A DNA stretch of 64,000 nucleotides from Nansenia antarctica (GCA_963989245.1 OZ022356.1:2981190-3045189); one strand, 5' to 3'. Shown: positions 36,499 to 45,362, numbered from the stretch's first letter. A program made the numbers and translations. Notes: a model not told the origin generated them from the sequence alone.

Positions 36499-37609
36499 GA
36501 CTGAGCCCAGGAATTATTTGCCGCTGCGCATGCCTTTTTTTTTTCTTCCTGTTTGTCCTTCACATTGAAAAGTGCAAATTGACCTGCCCGCCTGGGATTC
36601 GAACCCAGGACTACAAAGTCTACCTTGCGGCAGACTTACACACTGAGCTAACGAGCCAGTCATACAAACATATAAAAAAAAAAAATCTCGACATCTACTG
36701 GCCAGTGTGGAATCGCGGACATTGGCTGTCAGAGAATAGAATCCTATTATCCCATTTCTCTCTTCCTCTAGAATGACCTGTCGTTGTCTGTGTGTGTGTC
36801 TGTGTGTGTCTGTCTTTATTGAAATTGACAAGAAATGATGGACAATCACTCCACGCGGGGCTCGATCCTGGGTGGCTGCACGTCTCTCTCTCTGTCTGTC
36901 TTCTGAGACACAGGAGGGACTTCCGCATTAGCGGTGTTAGCTTAGCAATCTCGTTGTGTTTTAACTTCAGTTTAACATGACTTCCCGGGCTCGTAGGAAG
37001 CTGGCTGACGGCTTAAAATGACCGTGTAGAGTATCCACTCTATCTGAGGTGGGGGAAAATTCCCTGATTTGATTGAAATGCCTGAGGGAGAGGTGTTGAG
37101 GAGAGGGAGAGGTGTTGAGGAGAGGGAGAGGTGTTGAGGAGAGGGAGAGGTGTTGAGGAGAGGGAGAGGTGTTGAGGAGAGGGAGAGAGGTGTTGAGGGG
37201 AGGGAGAGAGGTGTTGAGGAGAGAGAGAGGTGTTGAGGAGAGGGAGAGGTGATGAGGAGAGAGAGAGGTGATGAGGAGAGAGAGAGGTGTTGAGGAGAGG
37301 GAGAGGTGTTGAGGAGAGGGAGAGGTGTTGAGGAGAGAGAGAGGTGTTGAGGAGAGGGAGAGGTGTGGAGGAGAGGGAGAGGTGTTGAGGAGAGGGAGAG
37401 GTGTTGAGGGGAGAGAGAGGTGATGAGGAGAGAGAGAGGGAGAGGTGTTGAGGAGAGGGAGAGGTGATGAGGAGAGGGAGAGGTGTTGAGGGGAGAGAGA
37501 GGTGATGAGGAGAGAGAGAGGTGATGAGGAGAGGGAGAGGTGATGAGGAGAGGGAGAGGTGTTGAGGGGAGGGAGAGGTGTTGGGGAGAGGGAGAGGTGT
37601 TCAGCAGAG
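32826..37609 (+). repeat. Macrosatellite unit 6 (partial, right edge of array)
   Basis: Head 32826-33208, array A 33209-35440, 15-bp and CA block 35468-36184, spacer 36185-37080, then a 19-bp array from 37081 that ends at about 37609 in GTGTTCAGCAGAGG. Array B and the tail are missing, so the macrosatellite stops inside a sub-array. The 15-bp block lacks one GAAGCTCATTAACAT step at its start. Confidence 0.93.
36584..36657 (-). other. tRNA-like sequence, unit 6
   Basis: Same 74-nt sequence as in unit 1, with no visible substitutions. Confidence 0.65.
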
Positions 37610-37659
37610 GTAAACAAACAAACATTATAAATAACTAAATAAGTTTAGTTATTATATAC
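37610..37659. other. Macrosatellite boundary with small hairpin
   Basis: This is a short A/T-rich stretch between the last 19-mer and a SINE. It contains ATAACTAAA-TAAG-TTTAGTTAT, a perfect 9-bp inverted repeat (about 37630-37652). It may mark the breakpoint that truncated unit 6. Confidence 0.5.
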
Positions 37660-37917
37660 GGGGCGGCTGTGGCGCAGGAGGTAGAGCCGGCGTCTAATGA
37701 TCGCAAGGTTGGCAGATCGGCGGTTCGAGCCCCGGCTGGCCCAGGTCGAAGTGTCCTTGGGCAAGACACTGAACCCCAAATTGCTCCCAGTGAGCGGGGC
37801 CGGCGCCTTGCATGGCAGCTTGCCGCCATTGGTGTGTGAATGTGTGTGTGAATGGGTGAATGAGAGGCCGTTGTAAAACGTTTTGGATAAAGGCGCTATA
37901 TAAGTGCAGTGCATTTA
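37660..37917 (+). mobile_element. tRNA-derived SINE
   Basis: A tRNA-like head with A box TGGCGCAGGAGG and B box GGTTCGAGCCC is followed by the fish SINE body motif TCCTTGGGCAAGACACTGAA. It ends in a LINE-like tail, GGCGCTATATAAGTGCAG. This architecture is typical of the abundant teleost tRNA SINEs. The SINE is full length by inspection. I see no clear target-site duplication. Confidence 0.85.
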
Positions 37918-38240
37918 TAGTAGTGTTGGTACCAGGCCCAGGCTTGTTATAGTAGTGTTGGTACCAGGCCCAGACAAGAGGGTTGCAATAACAACGTTGT
38001 TGCAGTCAGTCAATATTATACTGTATCTGTATCTGTATCTGTGTTGGTGTATGATGATGTATTTGATCTCTTGGAGCAGAGCACATTGTGTACATTGTGT
38101 GTCACTATCTGGACATCTGGCTGGCTGGCTGGCTGGTGACACACACGTACTGTGGGCTACGTTTCTTTTTTTAAAGTGACGACCGGAAATTTAGAAAAAC
38201 AAGAAACAACAATTAAATAATTAAATAAATAAAAGTTTAT
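37918..38240. other. Intergenic; 32-bp tandem pair, no gene seen
   Basis: TATAGTAGTGTTGGTACCAG is repeated twice with period 32 (37916-37976). There is also a short GTATCT repeat and a CTGG repeat near 38120. Plus-strand AATAAA motifs occur around 38220-38232, but no exon can be linked to them. Confidence 0.6.
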
Positions 38241-38261
38241 GCACCGAGCCTCTGAAGCACG

Positions 38262-38262
38262 T

Positions 38263-38302
<40 letters not shown>

Positions 38303-38344
38303 ACACACACACACACACACACAGCACTCACACTCACACACACA
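38262..38344 (+). repeat. (CA)n microsatellite
   Basis: Nearly pure CA with a few GA and CTCA interruptions. Confidence 0.9.
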
Positions 38345-38436
38345 CACATCCAGACGCATGCTGTGAACACACAGACAGCCAGAGTGGGTAGGAGGTCCAC
38401 AGGAAACAGGCTCCCTCGTGGATGGCACTTCCAGGA

Positions 38437-38850
38437 TGGGGTGGGGGGGGGGGGGGGGGCACGGTCAGGTCCATCAGGTGGGGGGGGGTCAGGCAGGGAG
38501 GGAGGTCCATGGTCAAGTCCATCAGGTGGGGAGGCAGAGAGGGTCAGAGGCCAGGGGGGGGGGCAGGGAGGGTCTGGCAGGTGAGTACGGGTGGGGGGGG
38601 GGTTATGGTGGGGCACAACCTTCTCTCAACCCCTTCCCCTTAGAACAATCACCCAACAGGAACAGGAACAGGAAGTGGTCTGGAGGGCAGCTTCCTTCAG
38701 CTGGACGGGGAGGGAGGGGGGAGGGAGGGAGGGAGGGAGGGAGGGAGGGAGGGAGGGCGGGAGGGAGGGGGGAGGGAGGGAGAGGGGGGGGGGAGGGAGA
38801 GAGACAACAAAGAGACAGAGAGGACAGAGACGGGGGAGAGAGGGGGAGAA
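38437..38850 (+). repeat. G-rich tracts and (GGGA)n
   Basis: An 18-base G run sits at about 38442-38459. Shorter G runs follow at 38480, 38557 and 38592, then GGGA repeats from about 38706 to 38800. The many closely spaced runs of three or more G on one strand make this the strongest G-quadruplex candidate in the window. The open frames here are low-complexity artefacts. Confidence 0.85.
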
Positions 38851-38898
38851 ACGGGGTTGGGGAGGGAGAACTTCCAGACTGGTCAGGCCCTCACATCC

Positions 38899-39062
38899 TG
38901 TGTGTGTGTGTGTGTGTGTGTGTGTCTGTGTGTGTGTGTGTGGGTGTCTGCCTGTGTGTGTGTGTGTGTGTGTTGTGTGTGTGTGAGTGCTTGCGTGTGT
39001 GTGTGTCTGTGTGTGCGTGCATGTTTGTGTGTTGGCTGTGTGTGCGTGTGTGTGTGTGTGTG
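38899..39062 (+). repeat. (GT)n microsatellite
   Basis: TG/GT repeats with CT and GC interruptions. Confidence 0.9.
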
Positions 39063-39133
39063 CGTGGCCTTCCCTTTCAAGCCCAATGACGACAGACGCA
39101 GTTTAAAAAAAAAAAGAGGAAAGAGAGGAAAAG

Positions 39134-39135
<2 letters not shown>

Positions 39136-39186
<51 letters not shown>
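39136..39186 (+). repeat. (CT)n microsatellite
   Basis: About 25 uninterrupted TC steps. The motif CTCAACAACATCCAG occurs just after it and again about 60 bp later. Confidence 0.92.
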
Positions 39187-39189
<3 letters not shown>

Positions 39190-39190
<1 letters not shown>

Positions 39191-40463
39191 CCGAATCTCA
39201 ACAACATCCAGGAAGAAAAAAAATCCTCCAAGTTTTAAAGTTCAGTTGTTTGTCTCTCAACAACATCCAGAGCGGGGCGGTTATTAAGAAGCTGTTAGCG
39301 CTGCTGCCAACCCGACGTCTGACTGCAATGTCTCACTATTGCTGTTCCTGCTCCTACTCTCAGCCTAACTTAAGAATGCGGAGCAGGCGTGCGGCATTGA
39401 GAGCAGTGCAGCCCCCCATACCTCATTCCTCTGCCCCTCATAGCACAAAGAGAAGCATCTGGCACATGACAACGATGTCTGATGAGGGACGCATGTTGCC
39501 ACCCGCCGTGGCCCCCCCACCCCGCTTTTAAGATGCGGCGGGGAGCTACTGCCCCCCGTAAGCCGACACCGGGCCTACGCGTGGCCGGGCCTAGACTAGA
39601 GAGTCTCCTTGCTTCTTTGCTTTCCTCCCACTTGCGGACTCCCGTCTGTCCTCGGCTGCTAATGTCCCTCACACCTCCCCTCTCCGCGGAGAGACGGGAC
39701 GCAGTGTGTGTTATTAATACTATTGTTAACTGCGGACTCAAGGCTGGGGCCTCTCTGAGTCAGCTCATCAAGTTACAGGTGGGCTATAGTGTACACAACA
39801 ACACATAACAGTGAAATTGCCAATCCCCGCTTTATATAATGTCATCTATTAATAGCATGGAATACTTTGGCCACTTATGGTTGGATAGATGGATGGCTTG
39901 GGGAAATGCTGAATCGTCATGACGACAGCGGCCTAGTTATGGGGCCGAGGCCTGGAACTAACATGATGTGGTCCGTGTGTTGACTGCTGCTGGAGTTGTT
40001 ATTACAGAAACGTTTTTTGGGTATTTTCACAGAAAAAATACAACTTTATTAATGTTTTAATCGGTCTCCCTTGAAGCTGCGCGATACAAGCCATGGCTGA
40101 CAGGGGTATACCTCCCTCTGGTGGACGGCCACGGTACTACATCCAGGCCCAGGAGAGTTTTTTTTATAGACAGCAGCTATCAATATGGGGATTTAAAATA
40201 AGCCTATAAATGAGAAACAGGGCAGCATGATCCCTTTTCGAGAGAAACTAAAACCACATAATATCCAAGTCATTACTCAACTGCTGATGTGTCTGCAATA
40301 AATAAGTATTTGGTAATTATGTGAAATTTGTTATTGTTCTATGTGCAAGAAAAATACTTCTGGGCAATAACAGTTTCTTTCTTTTCTAGTTATCTTTGTA
40401 TGTGGTATTTTATTGTATCTGTCAATGATCAAAACACATTTCCCATAAGAAATTATAATTAAT
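39190..40463. other. Unassigned stretch, no gene recognised
   Basis: The sequence is GC-rich to about 39800 and AT-rich afterwards. Plus and minus frames of 108-224 codons exist at 39360-39810 but match nothing I know, run through low-complexity DNA and lack convincing splice context. CCCTCTGGTGG at 40114-40124 resembles a CTCF core (11 of 12 including the preceding base). Confidence 0.5.
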
Positions 40464-40840
40464 CAGGGTATATCTTGAGGTTAATTTCAATACCTTTCTA
40501 AGACTTTTTAAAGACTGTATCAATATTTTTCCAGACCTCACCGCCACTTCGAGCTGTAACCGTTGACAGCAGTGACACCTTTAAGTTAACAGTTTTAGTT
40601 TGCAATAGACTAGACCACAATCATACAACAGAATTTCCGGTTCATCTTTGTTTTTTAATAAAACTAATAAATTCACGAACTTTTACTAAAGGTTTTTAGG
40701 ACTCAAACTCTTTGGACAGAGTCTAATTCAGAAAAATACCTACAAAATAAAATCGTGCTAAGACTTTTTTTAAGGGTCTTGATTTTCCCAAAATGTATTT
40801 ATCAACTTTTAATACTTTTCAAGACACCGCGGATACCCTG
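40464..40840. mobile_element. hAT-like MITE
   Basis: The ends are CAGGGTAT and ATACCCTG, directly flanked on both sides by TTAAT. The interior is AT-rich with phrases such as AAGACTTTTTAAAG and TACTTTTCAAGAC, related in style to the element at 58180-58468. A non-autonomous hAT-like element is the best reading. The short terminal repeats and 5-bp duplication keep confidence moderate. Confidence 0.55.
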
Positions 40841-40909
40841 TTAATGCTGACTGATTCTTCAATTATTAAAGAATGTTGACGGGGACAAGTTGTACGAAAC
40901 AAAAATGCT

Positions 40910-40915
40910 TTTATT
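40910..40915 (-). terminator. Polyadenylation signal of snrpe
   Basis: AATAAA on the minus strand lies about 230 nt past the snrpe stop codon, in a T/A-rich context. It is the first canonical signal downstream of the gene. Confidence 0.7.
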
Positions 40916-41141
40916 TCAGCGGGACAGGTTGGTAAAAAGAAACAATCACAACATTACAAATGTTACTGTGTACGTGTAGGAACACCGTTACGCTTTCATA
41001 CAATTTGAAAAACAAAAACTACAGAAAAAAAATTCCTCAGAAAAAAAAAAAAACCCCAAGACGACCAAACGCTGTGGTCCAACAACTGGTAGAAACATCT
41101 AGAAGACAGACAGGCTTCTGGTGGACCTTTGGCGTAGAAAA

Positions 41142-41200
41142 TCAGGGGGTGGACACACTCTGTAGCAGTGTAATGTTGTCTCCTTTCAGCATGATCCTCC
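41142..41200 (-). CDS. snrpe: snrpe coding exon 5 (terminal)
   Basis: Encodes GRIMLKGDNITLLQSVSTP and a TGA stop at 41142-41144. The acceptor is CTCTCAG, continuous with a 290-bp CT-rich minisatellite. Confidence 0.96.
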
Positions 41201-41415
41201 CTGAGAGAGAGAGGGAAGGAGGGAGAGATGCAGAGAGAGAGAGTGAGAGAGAGAGAGGGAAGGAGGGAGAGATGCAGAGAGAGAGAGTGAGAGAGAGGGA
41301 AGGAGGGAGAGATGCAGAGAGAGAGAGTGAGAGAGAGAGATGGAAGGAGGGAGAGATGCAGAGAGAGAGAGGGAAGGAGGGAGAGATGCAGAGAGAGAGA
41401 GAGGGAAGGAGGGAG

Positions 41416-41470
<55 letters not shown>

Positions 41471-44207
41471 TGCAGAGAGAGAGAGAACACCATAGCATTA
41501 TGTTTTTGTAACAGAAAGCAGTTGAAGTCTGGAGTTGTTGGGATAAATTCTGTCACTTCCTGTTTCACTCTTCAGTATTTAAATGTTACTGATGAACATG
41601 ACCCAGCTGTGGAACGTGCACGACACGCTACGAGGTTCAGGGTTCAGGGTTCCCCCCTGGATTTTTGAACAGCTTGGCGCTAGACTGTATTATCAAAAAC
41701 CAACCAACTCACATCAAAATGCACCCCCCCCCCTCCAAGCTAAAACAAGGAACATCATTACACCTAAATGTTTAACAACAACGTCATCGCCGATCCATAA
41801 TAGTAGTTCCTCTATCATTACTAAATATATTGTTTAATTTGCCCTGAAATGTTGACATAATAGTTCTGCCAAGTTCACAGTGGGCTGCTCTTCCGTTCTT
41901 TGGGGAGAACCCAGGGGGGTATTCCATTAATGTCACTAAAGGAAAATCCAGGCTTATTTTTGATAGATCTCACGAAACTTATCAAAATAAACCTGGATTT
42001 TCTTTTAGTGACATTAATGGAATACCCCCCCGAAGGTGTGTTTACACCAACATGCAAATCATACAACCAGAGGTGCAGACAGTGACAGACAGGAAGTCTT
42101 ACCCAGGGGCTTCCTGTTCTTGGTCTTCATGTGGACTTCCTCAGCATCATCTAGGACCAGGTTCATGTACTCATCAAAACCCTGAGGGAGACAGAGAGGG
42201 GGGGAGACAGGTAGAGAGAGGGAGGGAGACAGGTAGACAGAGAGAGGGAGACAGGGAGAGAGAGGGAAGGAGACAGGTAGACAGAGAGAGGGAGACAGGG
42301 AGAGAGAGGGAAGGAGACAGGTAGAGAGAGAGAGAGACAGGTAGAGAGAGGGAGGGAGACAGGTAGGGAGGGGGCACAAACAGCCTGGTGAATCCACTGG
42401 CCCCCTTGTCTTACCACAACATCACATCATTTGCAGATCGAAACATCCACCCTACTTTGGCCATGCACAGTCAACGTCTGTGCGCACCCATGCAGCCTTG
42501 CCTGAAGGAGATCATTGCTCAGCTGATTTCGACTAAAGATGACTGTGTTTGCAGCCAGTGGTAAGTAAGTAAAGCTTTATTTATATAAATAATGTGCTAT
42601 ATTTAGCACCTTTCTTAGAGGAAAGTGGTGTTATTTCAGTGGCTTGTGAGCCCCAGACATGCTGGAAACCTAGAGATTGGGGTCACCAAGTGAGAGGAGT
42701 CTCTCTAATAACATGAGACTAATTAGAATAATTAATATATTATGCTACGGTGTCTGGATACCAGAACAACATGTGACGTTAGAATTATAAGGTTCTATCT
42801 CCATTTTTGTCAAAATTGAGTTTTTTTTTTTTTTACATAATCTGATCCATTAGGTGTTTATTAATGCCTGTGTGGTGTTATTTTTAAAATGTTGACATTT
42901 TTGAGTTAGTGATTAATAAAATACAACGGTTCCATCTCACAGAACATAATGGAATGTAAAAAACTTTTACGCTCAATATCTCTGAACTGCCCTAAACGGA
43001 GATAGAACCTTCTCATTCTAAACGGAGATAGAACCTTCTCATTCTAAACGGAGATAGAACCTTCTCATTCTAAACGGAGATAGAACCTTCTCATTCTAAA
43101 CGGAGATAGAACCTTCTCATTCTAAACGGAGATAGAACCTTCTCATTCTAAACGGAGATAGAACCTTCTCATTCTAAACGGAGATAGAACCTTATCATTC
43201 TAAACGGAGATAGAACCGTATCCTTCTGAGCTCAGGAACAGGAGGAGAACTTGGAGGAGGAAGACTTACGATGATGCAGCCCTCTATCCTCATGTTCACC
43301 TGCTCATACAGCCACACCTGGATCCTGGAGCGCTGAGAGAAGAAGGGGGGGCAGGATGGGGTTGAAACGTCTGAACGTTTTAAAATCTGTTCTCTCATAA
43401 CTTACGTACATAATAATAAAAAAAGAGTACAACGCAGAACTTTGAACTTGACTGATGGTTGGGTAATTAACAACACGCTGGAGAGAAATTGCTGGGAAAA
43501 TTAAATACTTACGTTTTGTAGATACCTGAAAATGAGATTCTGGTAGACAGAGGGTTAAGGAAACTCAAGCAAATTCACAAAACACTAAAAAATAAATCTA
43601 AGCTTGACATTTTTATTTTCTCACTATGCTCCTCTTACTGTATTTTTTTAATGCTATAGGCCTATGTAAAGCACCTTGCCATAACTGCATACAGAAAAAT
43701 GGCTGCATGGCTAAGCCAACCATGTCTCTATACAATACACACATCTCTGAATAATATGTTTGCTAAAACAAACAGCTGATATATCTTTCTTTATTCATTG
43801 TCTTATTATGTTGTTAAATGTTTATCTATTTATTTTCTACATATGTATATATGCCATTTCCCCCCCTTTCCCCTTACTATCCTTTTCCTGTATTGTTTAC
43901 ATGTGCTGCTCTACAAATAAGGGTTATTATTATTATTATTATTATTATTATCATTACCAGTAAACGCGCCTTGCTGCCTTCATGGACAGATAAGCAGCTA
44001 GAATAGGCTAACGTTAGCATAGCATCATCACAGTTAGAATAGGCTAACGTTAGCGTAGCATCATCAACACAGCTAGAATAGGCTAACGTTAGCTTAGCAT
44101 CATCAACACAGACTGAACCGCTCGTATAAAGCATCACCGTGGTTAAAGGATACGATGGGCTGCACCATCACCTTCTGCACCTTCTGGCCCTGGCCTCTGT
44201 ACGCCAT
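41142..44207 (-). CDS. snrpe: Small nuclear ribonucleoprotein E (SmE), five exons
   Basis: SmE is one of the seven Sm proteins that form the ring around the U1, U2, U4 and U5 snRNAs in spliceosomal snRNPs. The coding exons are 44154-44207, 43513-43539, 43270-43332, 42103-42181 and 41142-41200 (54, 27, 63, 79 and 59 nt). They join to 282 nt: 93 residues plus stop, against 92 in human. The frame is conserved at every junction and all introns are GT-AG. The N-terminus reads MAYRGQGQKVQKVMVQP. The Sm1 region (IQVWLYEQVNMRIEG, FDEYMNLVLDDAEE) is intact, and so is the Sm2 motif GRIMLKGDNI. Differences from human are conservative, and the C-terminus ends SVSTP. The exon 1 donor GTATCC is weak. Exons 4 and 5 sit against long pyrimidine minisatellites, and intron 4 carries a hairpin MITE. 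It appears functional. Confidence 0.97.
41201..41487. repeat. snrpe: GAGA/GGAAGGA minisatellite serving as polypyrimidine tract
   Basis: Irregular ~38-40-bp repeats of GAGAGAGGGAAGGAGGGAGA and GATGCAGAGAGAG type. On the gene strand this is pyrimidine-rich and contains no AG dinucleotide from the exon 5 acceptor out to about 41530. Confidence 0.9.
41914..42031. mobile_element. Hairpin (snap-back) MITE in snrpe intron 4
   Basis: Two arms of roughly 50 nt are near-perfect complements: GGGGGGTATTCCATTAATGT at the left and its complement at the right. They surround a spacer of about 15 nt (GATCTCACGAAACT). The element lies about 70 nt downstream of the exon 4 donor, so the pre-mRNA would carry a long stable hairpin there. 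No clear target duplication is visible because both ends run into G or C tracts. Confidence 0.8.
42103..42181 (-). CDS. snrpe: snrpe coding exon 4
   Basis: Encodes GFDEYMNLVLDDAEEVHMKT and onward to KPL, ending with one base of the glycine codon completed by exon 5. The donor is GTAAGA. Confidence 0.96.
42184..42372. repeat. Minisatellite abutting the snrpe exon 4 acceptor
   Basis: Repeats of GAGGGAGACAGGTAGACAGA and GAGAGGGAAGGAGACAGG type begin 3 nt from the exon. They give an AG-free pyrimidine tract of about 200 nt on the gene strand. Confidence 0.9.
42562..42620. mobile_element. Truncated LINE/SINE tail
   Basis: A GTAA microrepeat is followed by AGCTTTATTTATATA and AGCACCTTTC, a tail type common in fish. 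A better copy lies at 52905-52985. Confidence 0.5.
42992..43217 (+). repeat. 26-bp minisatellite, about 9 copies
   Basis: The monomer is AACGGAGATAGAACCTTCTC followed by ATTCTA. It lies in snrpe intron 3, about 50 nt downstream of the exon 3 donor. A single diverged phrase near 42785 (AAGGTTCTATCTCCATTTTT) is an inverted copy. Confidence 0.93.
43270..43332 (-). CDS. snrpe: snrpe coding exon 3
   Basis: Encodes RSRIQVWLYEQVNMRIEGCI plus a final I (21 codons, both ends phase 0). The donor is GTAAGT. Confidence 0.97.
43513..43539 (-). CDS. snrpe: snrpe coding exon 2 (27-nt microexon)
   Basis: Encodes NLIFRYLQN, exactly the residues missing between exons 1 and 3. It has an AG acceptor and GTAAGT donor. 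It is too short for frame-based gene calling. Confidence 0.95.
43919..43956 (+). repeat. (TTA)n microsatellite
   Basis: A short TTA run in snrpe intron 1. Confidence 0.85.
43990..44112 (+). repeat. 36-39-bp tandem triplication in snrpe intron 1
   Basis: Three copies of GAATAGGCTAACGTTAGC with a CATAGCATCATCA-type remainder. The core GGCTAACGTTAGC is itself palindromic (GCTAACGTTAGC). Confidence 0.9.
44154..44207 (-). CDS. snrpe: snrpe coding exon 1
   Basis: ATG at 44205-44207, encoding MAYRGQGQKVQKVMVQPI. The first 17 residues match the conserved SmE N-terminus, which fixes the start. The donor GTATCC is unusually weak at positions +4 to +6. Confidence 0.96.
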
Positions 44208-44334
44208 CACACCGCTGGTCCACAGGTATATGTATGTATAACAGGTTTATAACACAACTTTCTCACCACAGAGCGACAGATAAACGAGATCCTCACGTTG
44301 GTGTTTCTCAATGGCGTCAATGGCGGGCACCGGG

Positions 44335-44350
44335 TTTGCGCATGCGCAAA
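44335..44350. promoter_or_regulatory. snrpe: Palindromic NRF-1 site upstream of snrpe
   Basis: TTTGCGCATGCGCAAA is a 16-bp palindrome containing TGCGCATGCGCA, a full match to the NRF-1 consensus YGCGCAYGCGCR. It lies about 130 bp upstream of the snrpe ATG in a region without a TATA box, which fits a housekeeping promoter. Confidence 0.75.
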
Positions 44351-44379
44351 GCGTAATGTGCTACGAGGGTCACAGCGCC

Positions 44380-44580
44380 ACCGATGGGGTGGGAGGTAGT
44401 TACTGCACCCCCCGTCCACCAACGAGGGTCATAGCGCCGCCCATGGGTGTGATGTAGTTACTGCACCCCCCCCCCCCGTCCACCAACGAGGTGTCATAGC
44501 GCCGCCCATGGGTGTGAGGTAGTTACTGCACCCCCCCCCCCCCCCGTCCACCAACGAGGGTCATAGCGCCGCCCCGTGGG
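44380..44580 (+). repeat. About 75-bp tandem repeat with poly(C) tracts
   Basis: Three units contain CACCAACGAGG, GTCATAGCGCCGCCC, ATGGGTGTGAGGTAGTTACT and GCACCCCC, with C runs of different length. Confidence 0.85.
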
Positions 44581-44599
44581 TTATCAGGGGTTTCACATC

Positions 44600-45050
44600 A
44601 AACAGAGAACGCCATAGAGATGAGACCCAAATCACCTTTTCTCTACATACTCATATTCTCACAACAGTACTTAACTGTGTATAGTAACTGTGTATAGTTA
44701 TCGATGGGATGCCTGTTCTTCTTTTCTGTTTACCTCAGTGTGGGTTGTATGAGAGACTGAACGATGTAAATAATAAAAAAACAAGTTGTGTTTATGAGAT
44801 ATTGGTCTGTGTGTCATTGTTTTCTGTCAGGGGGTTGTAATGTATACAGTTGAGGCAGACTGTCATATTCTAGCTGCACCATATTCACTATAATATTCTC
44901 ATGCAAGCTGATTATCTGTTAATCTATCTCTCTGAATTTCACTCCCTTACGAAATATAACTGTAGACATTAATTACTTAATTAAATTTTAATTTTAAAAT
45001 AATAATAATTTTTAAATGAATTTTTTATTAATTAATTTTAATTTTAATTG
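44600..45050. other. AT-rich intergenic DNA; left arm of an inverted repeat
   Basis: CACCTTTTCTCTACATACTC and the following ATATTCTCACAACAGT (about 44632-44668) are found inverted at 45325-45360. No gene is seen. Confidence 0.6.
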
Positions 45051-45240
45051 CCATTTAGCAGACGCCTTTATCCAAAGCGACTTACAATTACGAATTACAG
45101 GGACATTCCCCCTGGAGTAACTGAGGGCTAAGTGCCTTACCCAAGGGCACACTAGTAGTGGTGTGGCTTCAGGCGGGATTTGAACTCACAACCTTCCGAT
45201 CCCAAGTCCAACTCACTATCCACTCGACCACCACTACCCC
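45051..45240 (-). mobile_element. tRNA-derived SINE with L2-type tail
   Basis: Read on the minus strand, a tRNA-like head (GTGGTGGTCGAGTGGATAG, B box GAGTTCAAATCCC) leads into the body phrase CCCTTGGGTAAGGCACTTAG. It ends in AAGTCGCTTTGGATAAAGGC and GTCTGCTAAATG. The last ~38 nt match the 3' tail of the L2-type LINE at 48377-48413. Confidence 0.85.
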
Positions 45241-45289
45241 CTCACCTAGACATGATACTGTTATATCATACATATACTGACTGGTACTG

Positions 45290-45362
45290 TCGCCGTTGGT
45301 CGAGGGGGTGCAGTAACTACCTCACTGTTGTGAGAATATGAGTATGTAGAGAAAAGGGTGTC
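45290..45362 (-). repeat. Inverted, fused copy of the 44.5-44.67 kb sequences
   Basis: GGGGTGCAGTAACTACCTCA followed directly by CTGTTGTGAGAATATGAG is the reverse complement of two segments that are about 100 bp apart at 44515-44535 and 44632-44668. Confidence 0.8.

Larger units (their letters stand above)
1..37609. repeat. Composite macrosatellite, five full units plus one partial
   Basis: The same ordered set of sub-blocks recurs head to tail from 1, 7300, 13901, 19892, 26763 and 32826. The first five units are 7299, 6601, 5991, 6871 and 6063 bp; the sixth stops at about 37609. Single-copy parts (head, spacer, tail) look nearly identical between units, while the internal satellite blocks differ in copy number, which is the pattern of concerted evolution with unequal exchange. 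The window opens exactly at a unit head, so the array probably extends leftward. The right edge is where the 19-bp array degenerates before an A/T-rich stretch and a SINE. No protein gene is credible inside it. Confidence 0.97.

Noticed and set aside
1..37609. Centromeric satellite with CENP-B boxes
   Set aside because: I found no match to the essential CENP-B box positions in head, spacer or monomers, and unit size is atypical.
36967..37625. Minus-strand SLSSTPLPLL proline-rich frames
   Set aside because: 19-bp array with locally stop-free frames; low-complexity artefact.
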